Shown: one piece after another, positions 51,476 through 61,500 of the stretch | Layout: the number at the start of each line of letters is the position of its first letter | How positions within the stretch are numbered: the first letter of the stretch is position 1 | Source: an uncultured Vampirovibrio sp. | Lineage (GTDB): Bacteria; Cyanobacteriota; Vampirovibrionia; Gastranaerophilales; Gastranaerophilaceae | NCBI GenBank assembly: GCA_910577395.1 | Contig: CAJTLG010000004.1 | Span: 1 to 64,000 of the forward strand | Direction: 5' to 3' | DNA: 64,000 bases | The notes under the pieces: generated by a model | What the model was told of the DNA's origin: nothing | The model's database searches: none | What the model saw: only the letters and a program-made list of their open reading frames with translations | Made by a program: the position numbers and the translations under genes

Positions 51476-51874
51476 ATGTTATTAGATAGTCAAAACAAAT
51501 TTTCAGACAGACAGGCAATTACTGCCAATGATGTATCTGAAAATGTAATAGATATGGGCAAGGGCGAGGCTAGTTTTGGTACACCAAAACCCTTACTTAT
51601 TCAGGTTGTAGAGGATTTTAATAATCTGACATCACTTAAAGTTGAAATTCAAACAGCAACCGACCCTGATTTTACAACGCCTGAAACATTGGCAGAAAGC
51701 ACACAGGTTTTGGAAAAATTAAAAACAGGGTATGTATTTCCTATAACAACGTTACCCAAAGGTAATAAAGGCTATATGCGCCTAAAATATACCGTAGCAG
51801 GAACTGCACCGACCCAAGGCAGAATTACGGGCGGACTTGTTGCTGCTCATAATGAAGGGTGGCACGACGTTTAA
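51476..51874 (+). CDS. Bbp16-family capsid cement protein
   Basis: A 132-residue beta-rich protein. MLLDSQNKFSDRQAITANDVSENVIDMG is the characteristic start of Bbp16-type decoration proteins, and RLKYTVAGTAPTQGRITGGLV near the end is the last strand pair. These proteins bind the outside of mature capsids at threefold-like sites and stabilise them. A terminator follows. Confidence 0.82.
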   Translation: MLLDSQNKFSDRQAITANDVSENVIDMGKGEASFGTPKPLLIQVVEDFNNLTSLKVEIQTATDPDFTTPETLAESTQVLEKLKTGYVFPITTLPKGNKGYMRLKYTVAGTAPTQGRITGGLVAAHNEGWHDV

Positions 51875-51907
51875 AATATATTCTAATTCCGGTCATTATG
51901 CGATTAT

Positions 51908-51933
51908 GGAGGGTTTTTGCCCTCCGCTTTTTT
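51908..51933 (+). terminator. Terminator after the cement protein
   Basis: GGAGGG pairs with CCCTCC, followed by GCTTTTTTA, between the cement gene and the next small structural gene. Confidence 0.75.
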
Positions 51934-51963
51934 ATTTAACATTTTTTGAAAGGATTAAAAACA

Positions 51964-52479
51964 ATGTCAAACACGCACAAAGTAAAAGTTTTAGAGGAGG
52001 CCTTTTATAAAGGCGGCATTCGTCCTGTAAATTCGGTAATTGATTATGAAGGCGATACAATCCCTTCATGGGCTACGCTTGCAGACGGACAAGCAAGTAC
52101 GGTTCAGGGTAGTTTTAAAATAGAAAATCCAACACCACCCAAAAATACTCTAAAAGCCCCTAAAATTGGCAATAAAAATAATAAAAATTCTCAAACAATT
52201 GTAACTATAGGAAGTTTACCCGATGATAAAAAGGCGGAATTAATTGCAAGAGCAAATGAAGCGGGGGTAACAGAAGATATAAACACTCTAACGCTTGAGG
52301 CTTTTGAAGCCAAAATGTCAAAAAGAGCCGAAGAAAAGCAAATTGCAAGGCTTGAAGAATTAAAAACCATTGCAATTGAAAAAAATATACCCTTTGAACA
52401 AAAAGAAGCACCCATTGACGAACTTATCAAAGAACTCGAAGAAAAAATAAACACTTTTGAAGGGGTAAAGGCTGAATAA
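51964..52479 (+). CDS. Hypothetical structural-module protein
   Basis: 171 residues from ATG 51964 (AAAGGA ribosome binding site; TTG 51946 also in frame). The N-terminus (HKVKVLEEAFYKGGIRPVNSVIDYEG) is a small beta domain; the C-terminus is a long charged helix (KRAEEKQIARLEELKTIAIE). Such proteins occur between cement and adaptor in related prophages, perhaps as head-completion or minor virion proteins. No firm assignment. Confidence 0.55.
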   Translation: MSNTHKVKVLEEAFYKGGIRPVNSVIDYEGDTIPSWATLADGQASTVQGSFKIENPTPPKNTLKAPKIGNKNNKNSQTIVTIGSLPDDKKAELIARANEAGVTEDINTLTLEAFEAKMSKRAEEKQIARLEELKTIAIEKNIPFEQKEAPIDELIKELEEKINTFEGVKAE

Positions 52480-53081
52480 TGGCTTATTCAAGAGCGTATA
52501 TTTATAACATTGCATTAATTCATTTAGGATTAAGCGCAACAATTCAGACCGTAAATCAAACGGATTCCGCTACTACGACCTTTAATACATTTTATGAGAT
52601 AGCTAAAAATCAGGTTTTAGCAGATTTTGATTGGAGCTTTGCAAGCACATTCAGGGATTTAACACCTACAGGTAATAAACCTGAAAATCCAAAGTATCAG
52701 TTTGAATATGATTATCCTAATGACTGCATTGCTGCAAGAGAAATCTTGGACACTTTTCGGTCTGAAAACGCCTATAAGTTTGATATAGGTACAATCTCAA
52801 ACGGTCAAAAAGTTATTTATACAAATATTTCGCCCGCAAGGCTTCGATATACAAAAAATGTAGACAAAGAAAGTTTCTTTACTGCAGATTTTGTACTGGC
52901 ACTCGGCGCATATTTAGGCAGTCTGTGCGGTAAAACAATTACAGGTTCTTCATCTAAGGCTAATAATTGTTTTCAGATTTATCAATTGATGATAAATAAG
53001 GCTAAAAAAATTAATGCGACAGAGAGCCAAAATAAAGATGAGGCCGAATTAAAAAAAACTTGGCTGGATGAGAGGTTTTAA
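52479..53081 (+). CDS. Tail tubular protein A / head-tail adaptor (T7 gp11-like)
   Basis: A 200-residue protein. YIYNIALIHLGLSATIQTV at the start, VLADFDWSFAS, and FVLALGAYLGSLCGKTITG fit the helical adaptor protein that forms a ring under the portal in short-tailed phages. It overlaps the previous stop by one base and is followed at once by the nozzle gene, as in T7 and its relatives. Confidence 0.8.
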   Translation: MAYSRAYIYNIALIHLGLSATIQTVNQTDSATTTFNTFYEIAKNQVLADFDWSFASTFRDLTPTGNKPENPKYQFEYDYPNDCIAAREILDTFRSENAYKFDIGTISNGQKVIYTNISPARLRYTKNVDKESFFTADFVLALGAYLGSLCGKTITGSSSKANNCFQIYQLMINKAKKINATESQNKDEAELKKTWLDERF

Positions 53082-53084
53082 ATT

Positions 53085-55190
53085 ATGAGTGAATTTGTTA
53101 TAGAACAAAATAGCTTTACTGGCGGCGAAATAAGCCCATACTTAGCGGCAAGAAATGACCTTGCAAAATATGCCAATGGTTTAAAATCTCTAAAAAACGG
53201 CTTTGTACGAGAGGAGGGTTGCGTATTAAACCGTGCAGGATTGGAACTTGTGGGGAAAATTAAGGACGGCGGGAAAAAAGCCCGCCTTATTCCCTTTAGC
53301 TTCAACACCGAACAAACATACATCATTGAAGCAGGGCATAAATATTTTCGTTTCATTAAGGACGGTGGTTATATAATTTACCCCGAAAATTACGGAGATG
53401 AAACAGATACAGCACCCGCAGACCCTGCAAAGCAGGCTAAAAAGGGTCAAATTGTAGAGATTGAAACACCTTACACGGAATCTGACCTGCCATATATTCA
53501 ATATGCGCAAAACGCCGATGTGCTTTCAATCGTAAAAAGCGGCATGCCACCAAAGGAATTGAGCAGATATAGCCACTATGATTGGGTTTTATCTGATATC
53601 GTTTTTGAGCCCGCAATAAAACCGCCTGAAAATGTACAGGCAAAATGGACGGGCTCAACTGCAAACGCCAGAGCCTATACTTATCTTGTTACCGCAGTTG
53701 ATGAAAAAACCCTTGAAGAAAGTAACAGAAGCCAAACCGTAACCGCAAACGGTCGATATGAGGGCAACTGGGCAGTAAATGAATTTATGACAATCACATT
53801 TTCTGCCGTTCAGGGTGCAAGTGAATATAACGTATATCGTGCTGTAAACGGGATTTTTGGTTATATCGGAACAACTACAACTACTAGCTTTACAGATGAT
53901 AAAATTGAGCCTGATTTAACTTCAACAGCCCCTATAGCAAGAGAACCTTTTGCAGACGGCGATTATCCCGGCGTTACGACATACTTTAAACAAAGAAAGC
54001 TTTATGCCAACCTTTTGAATAATCCTCAAACGATTAAAGCATCCCAAACAGCAGCTACAAATAATTTTAACGTATCAAGACCACTAATAGCGGCAGATGC
54101 AATCACTCTAACAATTGCAGATAAACAGGTCAACGAAATACGCCATTTAATAGGGTTGAATGATTTAATTGTCTTAACCTCAAATGCCGAATGGAAGGTA
54201 AACGGCGCCGACGGCGTGTTTTCTGCAAGTCCGCCACCCGAGGCTACCATACAAAGCAATTACGGCTCAAGTTACATAATGCCTTGCGTTTCAGGCTCTC
54301 AAGTAATTTTCATACAGGCGGGAGGTTCTATCGTTCGTGATTTAGGCTACACATACGTTAGCGATTCTTACGACGGGGATGAATTATCAATTTTTGCAAA
54401 ACATCTTTTTGAAAATAAACAGGTTATTGATATGGCCTATAGTAAAGAACCTTATAAAATCATCTGGTGTGTGATGTCTAACGGCAGTATTGCAGGTTTA
54501 ACCTATAATAAAAAACAGGAAATTTGTGCGTGGCATAAGCACACTACCAGAGGTGAGTTTGAAGCAGTGGCGGTAATAAGAGAAGGATTTGAAGATGTTG
54601 CCTATTTTATAGTAAAAAGACATATTGACGGCGAAATCGTCCGTTTTGTTGAACGTATGACATCACGTCTTGTTTCAAAAACAACAGAAGGCTTCTTTGT
54701 GGATTGCGGTCTTAGATATTCAGGAAATCCGACAAAACAACTTGTAGGACTTGAGCACCTTGAAAATGAAGATGTTATTGCTCTTGTAGACGGTGGAGTT
54801 ATTGAAAATTTAAAGGTTAAAAACGGAAAAATAACATTACCCCGTGCCGCTTCAAATGTTGTTGTGGGGCTTTCTTATGAATTTGACCTTGAAACACTGA
54901 ATATAGAGGGCGAGCAAACAAAAGGCATTAAAAAATCCGTAAATGCAATATCGGTAAAAATAGAAAAAAGTCGTGAAGATTTCTTTGTTGTAGGTGCAGA
55001 CGGCACTGAATACCAGAATCCCCGCTGCATTGAAAGTATAAACAATGCAGATTATCTTCATTCTGGCCAGGTAGATAGTTTTGTTTCTTCAATCGCTTCG
55101 ACAGAGGCAACTATTCATATTAAACAAAAATTTCCGCTTCCTTTAACGATTTCAAGCATAAGCGCCACTGTAAATGTAGGGGATAAGTAA
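53085..55190 (+). CDS. Tail nozzle / tail tubular protein B (T7 gp12-like)
   Basis: A 701-residue protein starting FVIEQNSFTGGEISPYLAARNDLAKYANGLKS, the hallmark of gp12-type nozzle proteins. An inserted fibronectin-III-like region (PPENVQAKWTGSTANARAYTYLVTA, about 185-290) is followed by long beta-propeller-like stretches. Six copies form the tail tube through which DNA and ejection proteins leave. Confidence 0.85.
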   Translation: MSEFVIEQNSFTGGEISPYLAARNDLAKYANGLKSLKNGFVREEGCVLNRAGLELVGKIKDGGKKARLIPFSFNTEQTYIIEAGHKYFRFIKDGGYIIYPENYGDETDTAPADPAKQAKKGQIVEIETPYTESDLPYIQYAQNADVLSIVKSGMPPKELSRYSHYDWVLSDIVFEPAIKPPENVQAKWTGSTANARAYTYLVTAVDEKTLEESNRSQTVTANGRYEGNWAVNEFMTITFSAVQGASEYNVYRAVNGIFGYIGTTTTTSFTDDKIEPDLTSTAPIAREPFADGDYPGVTTYFKQRKLYANLLNNPQTIKASQTAATNNFNVSRPLIAADAITLTIADKQVNEIRHLIGLNDLIVLTSNAEWKVNGADGVFSASPPPEATIQSNYGSSYIMPCVSGSQVIFIQAGGSIVRDLGYTYVSDSYDGDELSIFAKHLFENKQVIDMAYSKEPYKIIWCVMSNGSIAGLTYNKKQEICAWHKHTTRGEFEAVAVIREGFEDVAYFIVKRHIDGEIVRFVERMTSRLVSKTTEGFFVDCGLRYSGNPTKQLVGLEHLENEDVIALVDGGVIENLKVKNGKITLPRAASNVVVGLSYEFDLETLNIEGEQTKGIKKSVNAISVKIEKSREDFFVVGADGTEYQNPRCIESINNADYLHSGQVDSFVSSIASTEATIHIKQKFPLPLTISSISATVNVGDK

Positions 55191-55191
55191 A

Positions 55192-55671
55192 ATGATAAGA
55201 TATCCTAAAAATCTAAAAGATATCAGATATATTTTAAATCATCTAAGAAGCGAAGATAAATCAGAGCTTAAAGCGCTTTTTAAAAGAAATTGGAAAAAGA
55301 AAACGCTGAAACTTATTAAAAAATCAAGTACTTATGCCGTTATCGGCAAAAATAAAAATGGTATTCCAATTGTAATGGGAGGTTATAGTGCATTACCTCA
55401 AAATAAAAATGTTGCAGGGGTTTGGTTCTTAACTACAAATGAGGTTAAAAATCACAAATTATCTATGCTTTTGGAACTTAAAAAAGAATTTGAATTTTAC
55501 GATACGAAATTCGGTCTCACTTATAACATTTTATATAAATCAAATATGGCAAGTAAAAAGTGGCTAAAATGGCTTGGTTTTAGATTTGAAAACTTTTTTA
55601 AAATTAAAAACATTCCCAATGGGTTTGAATTTTTTTACAGGTTAAAAAATACGAAAGGTTTAGAGGTTTAA
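55192..55671 (+). CDS. T7 gp13-like internal protein (GNAT-like fold)
   Basis: A 159-residue basic protein. PIVMGGYSALPQNKNVAGVWFLTTNEV and the end KKWLKWLGFRFENFF resemble phage proteins related to GNAT acetyltransferases (DUF2833, gp13-like) that occur just after the nozzle gene. T7 gp13 is needed for internal core assembly but is lost from mature virions. The acetyl-CoA site does not look conserved. Confidence 0.65.
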   Translation: MIRYPKNLKDIRYILNHLRSEDKSELKALFKRNWKKKTLKLIKKSSTYAVIGKNKNGIPIVMGGYSALPQNKNVAGVWFLTTNEVKNHKLSMLLELKKEFEFYDTKFGLTYNILYKSNMASKKWLKWLGFRFENFFKIKNIPNGFEFFYRLKNTKGLEV

Positions 55672-55675
55672 CAAT

Positions 55676-56299
55676 ATGTGTGTAATTACGGGAACAGCTG
55701 CAGCGGTTATCGGCACAGTATTAACCATAGCAAGCACGGCAGCAGGTGTTGTGGGGTCGATACAAAAAGGTAATGCCGAAAAAGCGCAGTATAACTATAA
55801 AGCACAGGTAAATAAGAATAATGCAATCATTGCAAACAATAACGCTGCAACCGAAAGGCAAGCGGGGCTTGAAGATAGCAGATTACAGAGAATAAAAACC
55901 TTGCAGCGCATAGGTTCACAGCAGGCAGGTATGGCAGCAGGAAATATTGATGTTACACAGGGGATAGCACTTGACACTGTTGAAGATACGGCGACTATGG
56001 GCGAATTGGATGCCTTAAATATTCAATATAATGCAGAAAAACGGGCATTGAATTATGAACAACAGGCGGATAACTTTACCAATCAGGCTAACATGGACAT
56101 TATTGCAGGCAAAAATGCCTCCAAAGCTGGAAAAATAAATGCTGTGGCCATAGGACTTGAAGGAGTGGGCAAGGCATTTACCGGGTTAAGCGGAACAGAA
56201 GTGCCAAACAAAGTAAGCAGCTGGTGGAATGGGCAAAAATTAAAGTTTTCAAATAAAAATAAAATCGGAATGGTAGATAACGGATTAAAATTTGTTTAA
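55676..56299 (+). CDS. Internal virion protein (T7 gp14-like ejection protein)
   Basis: A 207-residue protein: a short hydrophobic segment at the N-terminus (AAAVIGTVLTIASTAAGVVGSI) and long Ala/Gln/Asn-rich helices (NNAIIANNNAATERQAGLEDSRL, RIGSQQAGMAAGNIDV). This is the gp14-type ejection protein, which enters the host envelope first and forms a pore. Position and composition both agree. Confidence 0.8.
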   Translation: MCVITGTAAAVIGTVLTIASTAAGVVGSIQKGNAEKAQYNYKAQVNKNNAIIANNNAATERQAGLEDSRLQRIKTLQRIGSQQAGMAAGNIDVTQGIALDTVEDTATMGELDALNIQYNAEKRALNYEQQADNFTNQANMDIIAGKNASKAGKINAVAIGLEGVGKAFTGLSGTEVPNKVSSWWNGQKLKFSNKNKIGMVDNGLKFV

Positions 56300-56320
56300 T
56301 GAAAGGTAATTAAATCAACT

Positions 56321-58495
56321 ATGCCAAATATCAAAGTATACAATCAACCCGAAGTAAGTAATCAAAGAACACCTGCAAGTTATCAGGAAGCAAGTATAAA
56401 TCCTGATGCGTTCGGGCAAAATATATATCAGGCTAAAGGAAATTTAGGCAAAGGTATTCAGGAAATTAATAAAGCCTATGAAAAATTTAAAGAAACCAAA
56501 GAACGCTCCAATATATTGGAAATCATTAACAAAGCCGATGAAATAGAACAGACATTGTATGATAAAAATAACGGCTATTTCTATCAAACAGGTGCAAACG
56601 CTATGGGAAAGGCGGAAGAAGTTCTTAATGCTTATGATGAAAACATAGATAAAATTTATTCATCTTATGGCCTGCAGGGTGAGACTGCCTTAAGAGTTAA
56701 AACAATATTGGGGCAAAAACGTCTAAAAGTGGCAAAGGATGTAAACGCTCACGATTACAAGGAGACCATAAATCACGCAACAGAAACACATACAATAGCA
56801 CTTAATAATGTAGTTTCAAAAGCAGTATTAAACAGGAACGATGACACTCAAGTATTAAAATATATTCAAGACGGGAACACTCTCATTGATTCCTTGGGAA
56901 AAACCTTAAATCTTGATGAAGAAACAATAAAAAATAAAAAAATCCTTTTTTCTTCCTCCGCTCATGAAAATGTGCTTACAAGCTTAATTGCCGATAAAAG
57001 CCTTACGGCGAGGACGTATTTTGAAAAATATAAAACCAAACTTTCAGGTGAAAAAATCGCAGTCTTTGAAGCAAAGATAAAGGATAATGAAAATAGGTAT
57101 ACTGCAAAAGCAAACGCGCAAAGCCTTATAGGCTTGACAAACGAGCAAGCATATAATAAAATCGGCGAAATAGAAGATATTGATTTACAAACTGAAACAA
57201 GGCAGGAATATGAACTTTTAAATTCACAAAATAAAAAAATAGAACAGGCTAAAACTGACGGCTATTACAAAACTTTTTATGACACTGTCTTAACAAAGCA
57301 GCAAAACGGTGAAGTTTTGTCGTATGATGATATACCAATTGGCATGAGTTCAAAAGACACCTTATCTTTAAGAAAATATATTGATGAAGTAAATAAAACG
57401 GGTGATGTTAAAACAGATTTAGGAATTTGGCAAGAACTTCACGAAAAAAGTATTTATGATGCTCAAGGATTTAAAAACCTTAATCTTTTAAGATACAAAG
57501 GATATTTAAGCGACAGCGATTATAAAGCTTTTGTGAAACGCCAAGAAGATATTAAAACCCTTGGTTACTCACCTTTTAAAGATGACGACAAAATGATTAA
57601 TGAAGCTTTAGAAATTATTGGGCTTCATAAAGGTAATTACGGGCATTTTGGAAAAGGTAATAATAAAACTGCCGCGTATAATGAGATAAACTCTTATGTA
57701 AGAGAATTTGAATTAAGACGTGGGCGTAAGATAACAACCCCTGAACTTGAAACTTTTATAAAAAGTTTAGGCTATGAGGATTCAGCTTCCAAAGGAAAAA
57801 TGTATATAAAGCTTGCCGAAGGAATGAACCAAAGAGCAGGCTTTATGCGCGAGGTTGTAAATGATTTTACATATTTTGAAAGAAAAAATAAGCGCGAACC
57901 TAATTCAGAGGAAAAATTTAAAATTATCAACCACAGGCTTAATGTGACTTTGCAGGAGCAAAATAAAGAAATAATTAAGAATTTAGAATTAAATTACCAT
58001 AATGTTAATAATTTTCAGGCAAAGCCGCATGAAACAAAAACGCTTACATATTACGGGGATAATTATTTACCAAACCTTGGCAAAAAACTCGGTATGAATT
58101 TTACCGTTGTAAACGGCGGCAGATACAACCCGCGGGCAAAAAATTATTCTTCACATCACAACGAAGGCGGTATATCGCGTGCAATAGATGTTTCAATGAG
58201 CGAACACAATGCGGAAAATAAGATAAAATTTTTCCAATCCGAATTAAATAATCCCCTTGTACATAAAATCGGAACGTCTGACCCTGTTATCCTTGCAAAA
58301 TTTAAAAATCATCCAAAACTTGAAGATGAAACAGCTTTTGACAAAAAGCAGGGTACAAACCATAAGCACCATGCACATTTAACGTTAATTAAGGATGGCG
58401 TATCAATTGTGCAAAAACCTGACGGTAATTTGGCTTATGTGCCTGTAAATATGTTAAATGAAGCTTTAAAGCACGGCGGTAGACAAGTTTATTAA
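56321..58495 (+). CDS. Internal virion protein (gp15-like) with C-terminal M15-type peptidase domain
   Basis: A 724-residue protein. A long alpha-helical part covers about residues 1-560 (DAFGQNIYQAKGNLGKGIQEINKAYEKF). The last 160 residues look like a metallopeptidase of the M15/VanY type: YYGDNYLPNLGKKLG, SSHHNEGGISRAIDVSM with the metal-binding His and Asp, and NHKHHAHLTLI with the second His. These would cut peptidoglycan peptide bridges as the phage injects. The order matches T7 gp15. In T7 the muralytic domain sits on gp16 instead. Confidence 0.75.
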   Translation: MPNIKVYNQPEVSNQRTPASYQEASINPDAFGQNIYQAKGNLGKGIQEINKAYEKFKETKERSNILEIINKADEIEQTLYDKNNGYFYQTGANAMGKAEEVLNAYDENIDKIYSSYGLQGETALRVKTILGQKRLKVAKDVNAHDYKETINHATETHTIALNNVVSKAVLNRNDDTQVLKYIQDGNTLIDSLGKTLNLDEETIKNKKILFSSSAHENVLTSLIADKSLTARTYFEKYKTKLSGEKIAVFEAKIKDNENRYTAKANAQSLIGLTNEQAYNKIGEIEDIDLQTETRQEYELLNSQNKKIEQAKTDGYYKTFYDTVLTKQQNGEVLSYDDIPIGMSSKDTLSLRKYIDEVNKTGDVKTDLGIWQELHEKSIYDAQGFKNLNLLRYKGYLSDSDYKAFVKRQEDIKTLGYSPFKDDDKMINEALEIIGLHKGNYGHFGKGNNKTAAYNEINSYVREFELRRGRKITTPELETFIKSLGYEDSASKGKMYIKLAEGMNQRAGFMREVVNDFTYFERKNKREPNSEEKFKIINHRLNVTLQEQNKEIIKNLELNYHNVNNFQAKPHETKTLTYYGDNYLPNLGKKLGMNFTVVNGGRYNPRAKNYSSHHNEGGISRAIDVSMSEHNAENKIKFFQSELNNPLVHKIGTSDPVILAKFKNHPKLEDETAFDKKQGTNHKHHAHLTLIKDGVSIVQKPDGNLAYVPVNMLNEALKHGGRQVY

Positions 58496-58514
58496 AATTT
58501 AGGAATAAATTGAT

Positions 58515-61500
58515 ATGACAAATAAAGATTTTTGGGCGCAATTTGAAGAAGCGCCCTCATTTTCTAACGATATAAAATCAAATAATAGTGAATATTGGGA
58601 TCAGTTTGAAAGTATAGATTTTGCAGAAAATTCAGAAAACAATATTTATGATAAAGAGTTATTTAATAAAAAACTAAATGAATACTTAAATTATGACGGT
58701 GCAGTTATTGAAAACAGAAAACCTTATATCCATAGACCTATCGGTAATACAAGTATTTCAAATTACGACCCGAAAAATAAGTTATACAATCCATACGACC
58801 CGGTAGGAAATTTTTTGCAAGGTTTAAAACGGATTGCAGAATTGCCGTCAAAAGCTTTTATGGAAACAAGTAATCAAATTGAAACTGCCGACCTTGAAAT
58901 TAAAGAAATGAACAATCAAATACTTGGCAGGGGCTTTAGTGAAGATGATAAAAAGCGCCTTGATTATCTGAATAATAATGTTTCAAAATCCGTAACCGAA
59001 ACTATTGAAAAGCCTGCATATAAACATAAAGACCCTTGGACTGTATTAGGAGCATTGGAAAGGTTACCATATAGTGCTAAATATGCTTATGCTGCGGCTT
59101 TAAAGCAACTGCCGATATTATATAATATTGGAAAAGAGAGCTTAATAGGTGGTATTGGCGGGGCGGGCATCGGTGCAGGTATAGCTCTAATTGGAGGGCA
59201 ACTCGGACCGCAAGCCGCTACGCCAGAAGAAGTAATAACCGTGCCGGGTGGTGCAAGTATAGGCTTTATTTGGGGGTCAAGAATTGGGGCAGCTAAAAAA
59301 ACTTTTGAAATTGAAGCGGGGCTTGCTAGAAATGAATTAAAACAAATAAATAAAGAAATTATTAATGAGGGCGGAAAACCCCTAAGTAATGAAGAAATAA
59401 ACGGGCTTTCTATAGCAGTAGGCGGAGTAAATGCGGGTTTAGAGCTTATTTCTTTAAAAACAATGCTAAAAACCGTACCCGGTGGTAATGAGATTCTTAA
59501 AAAACTTGAACAAAAGCAGTTAAAGGAATTAGCTAAAGATAAGACTATCAGAGAGCAATTAAGTAAAGTTATAAAAGATTATTCAAACGCGGTTTTAACA
59601 GAAAGCACAACGGAAGCGGCTCAAGAACTTACAAATATAGTTGCAGGCAGAATAGCCAGAGAGCTGGGCGGACTTGAAAATAATCCCTTAAGGGAGGAGG
59701 TGTCAAGAATTATTGATGCCACAAAAGAAGCTTTTGCAGCCACTTTATTTTTAGGCGGTGTCGGTTCAATTGCACAAACTGCTAAAATCCATGCTCTCCA
59801 AGGAATAAATGAGCAAGAAGCACTTGAAAAGGCAAAAAATATGTCTTTTGACGAGAGACACGAATTTGTAAACGATAACCAAGATGTGCTTTTAAATGAC
59901 ATAAAAAACATACCGTCTGTGCGTGACTTAGAAAAAAATATAAAGAAAAATGAACAAGCAATGCAGGCTTCCGATAAAATTTTTAACGACCTAAAAAGCG
60001 CAAATATAGATGATGAACAGGCAAACAGTTTAAGCCAGCTTATGGGGATAGCCTATGCAAACATTGCAGAAGGCGACACACAGGGCAGAAATGCGCTTGA
60101 TATATATAACAACTACAATGTAACCATAAAAGGCGGTATTTCTAAAGATGTGGTTTCTGACACTGTGTCAACGCCTGATATAGAGACAGAAGCCTTTAAT
60201 CAAAGCGCTATGTATCGCAGCCCCAAAGAAAATTTTACAGATTTTTATAATCAGGTTTTTGAAAAAGAAACCGAAGCCAAAAAAAATAATTCAAAAATTC
60301 AAAAAAGTTATTTTGATTTTACGGACGAAAATGTATCTGTAAGAATACCTCACGACACAATTGTACATGATGACAACAAACACAAACTCACATCTGAAGA
60401 ATGGCAGGAAATTTTAAACAATCTTTCAGAGCCCGCAGATGTTACATTTAGCAACAAACCGCGTTTTAACGGTCAACCCGTTTTGCTAAAAATTGTCGGC
60501 AATAATACTTATGGTGTCGTTGTTGAAACCTTTAAAAACAAACAACCTATAATTACTACAGCATTTATGGATACGGAAGTCAATATTGACAACTGGCTAA
60601 ATAATAATAAAAAAGAAGCCTCTCGGGCGCGGAACACATCCGCCGTTACCACAAAAGGACTGCTCCCGAGTAGTGCTTCTACTAATATTATAAACCATAT
60701 AAAAGAGAATTTAAAGCCTAGAAAAAATACTTATTTTCAATCTGCACCGCCTATTAATTCAAATACGTTTAAAAATTGGTTTGGCGATTCCAAAGTTGTT
60801 GACGAAAGCGGCAAACCGCTTGTAGTTTACCATGGAACTGCTGCAAACTTTAATATATTTGAAGCAAATAATGCTTCTACAGACTATGATTTCCCAGAGG
60901 GTATGTATTTTTCAAGCAGCAAGGAAATTGCTAAAACTTATGGCGATTACAAGCATACAAAGCCAATGGAGCTTTATTTAAAAATAAAAAATCCTCTTAT
61001 TCTTAATGCCAACGAAAAAACTTACAACGCTTTTTATAGCGAGTTGTATTCATCCGTTAAAAATATAGACAAAAATACTTATGACGGAATTATTATAAAA
61101 AATATTCGCGACGATTGGTCACAAAATGACGAAGGTGGAGAAATTGCAACAACTTATATTGTGTTTAATCCCGAACAAATAAAGTCTGTGAACAATCGGG
61201 GAAGTTTTGATGTTAATAATCCCGATATTTATTATCAATCTGCTGCAATGAAAAAAAGCGAGTTTGATAATTTTTCAGATTTTTATAATAGTGTTTTGAA
61301 TAACAAAAATCCAAAAGATAAAAAACAATTTAACTATTTAACGAATGACGGTTTAAATATCAGGATTCCTCACGATACAATAAATCACGCTCAAAAGAAA
61401 CATAAGCTCACTGTCAAAGAATGGGAAAACTTACTTAATAATATTGATAATGTTTCACAAGCAAACATAAGTAAGCAAAAATCAAGTTATGACGGCAAGT

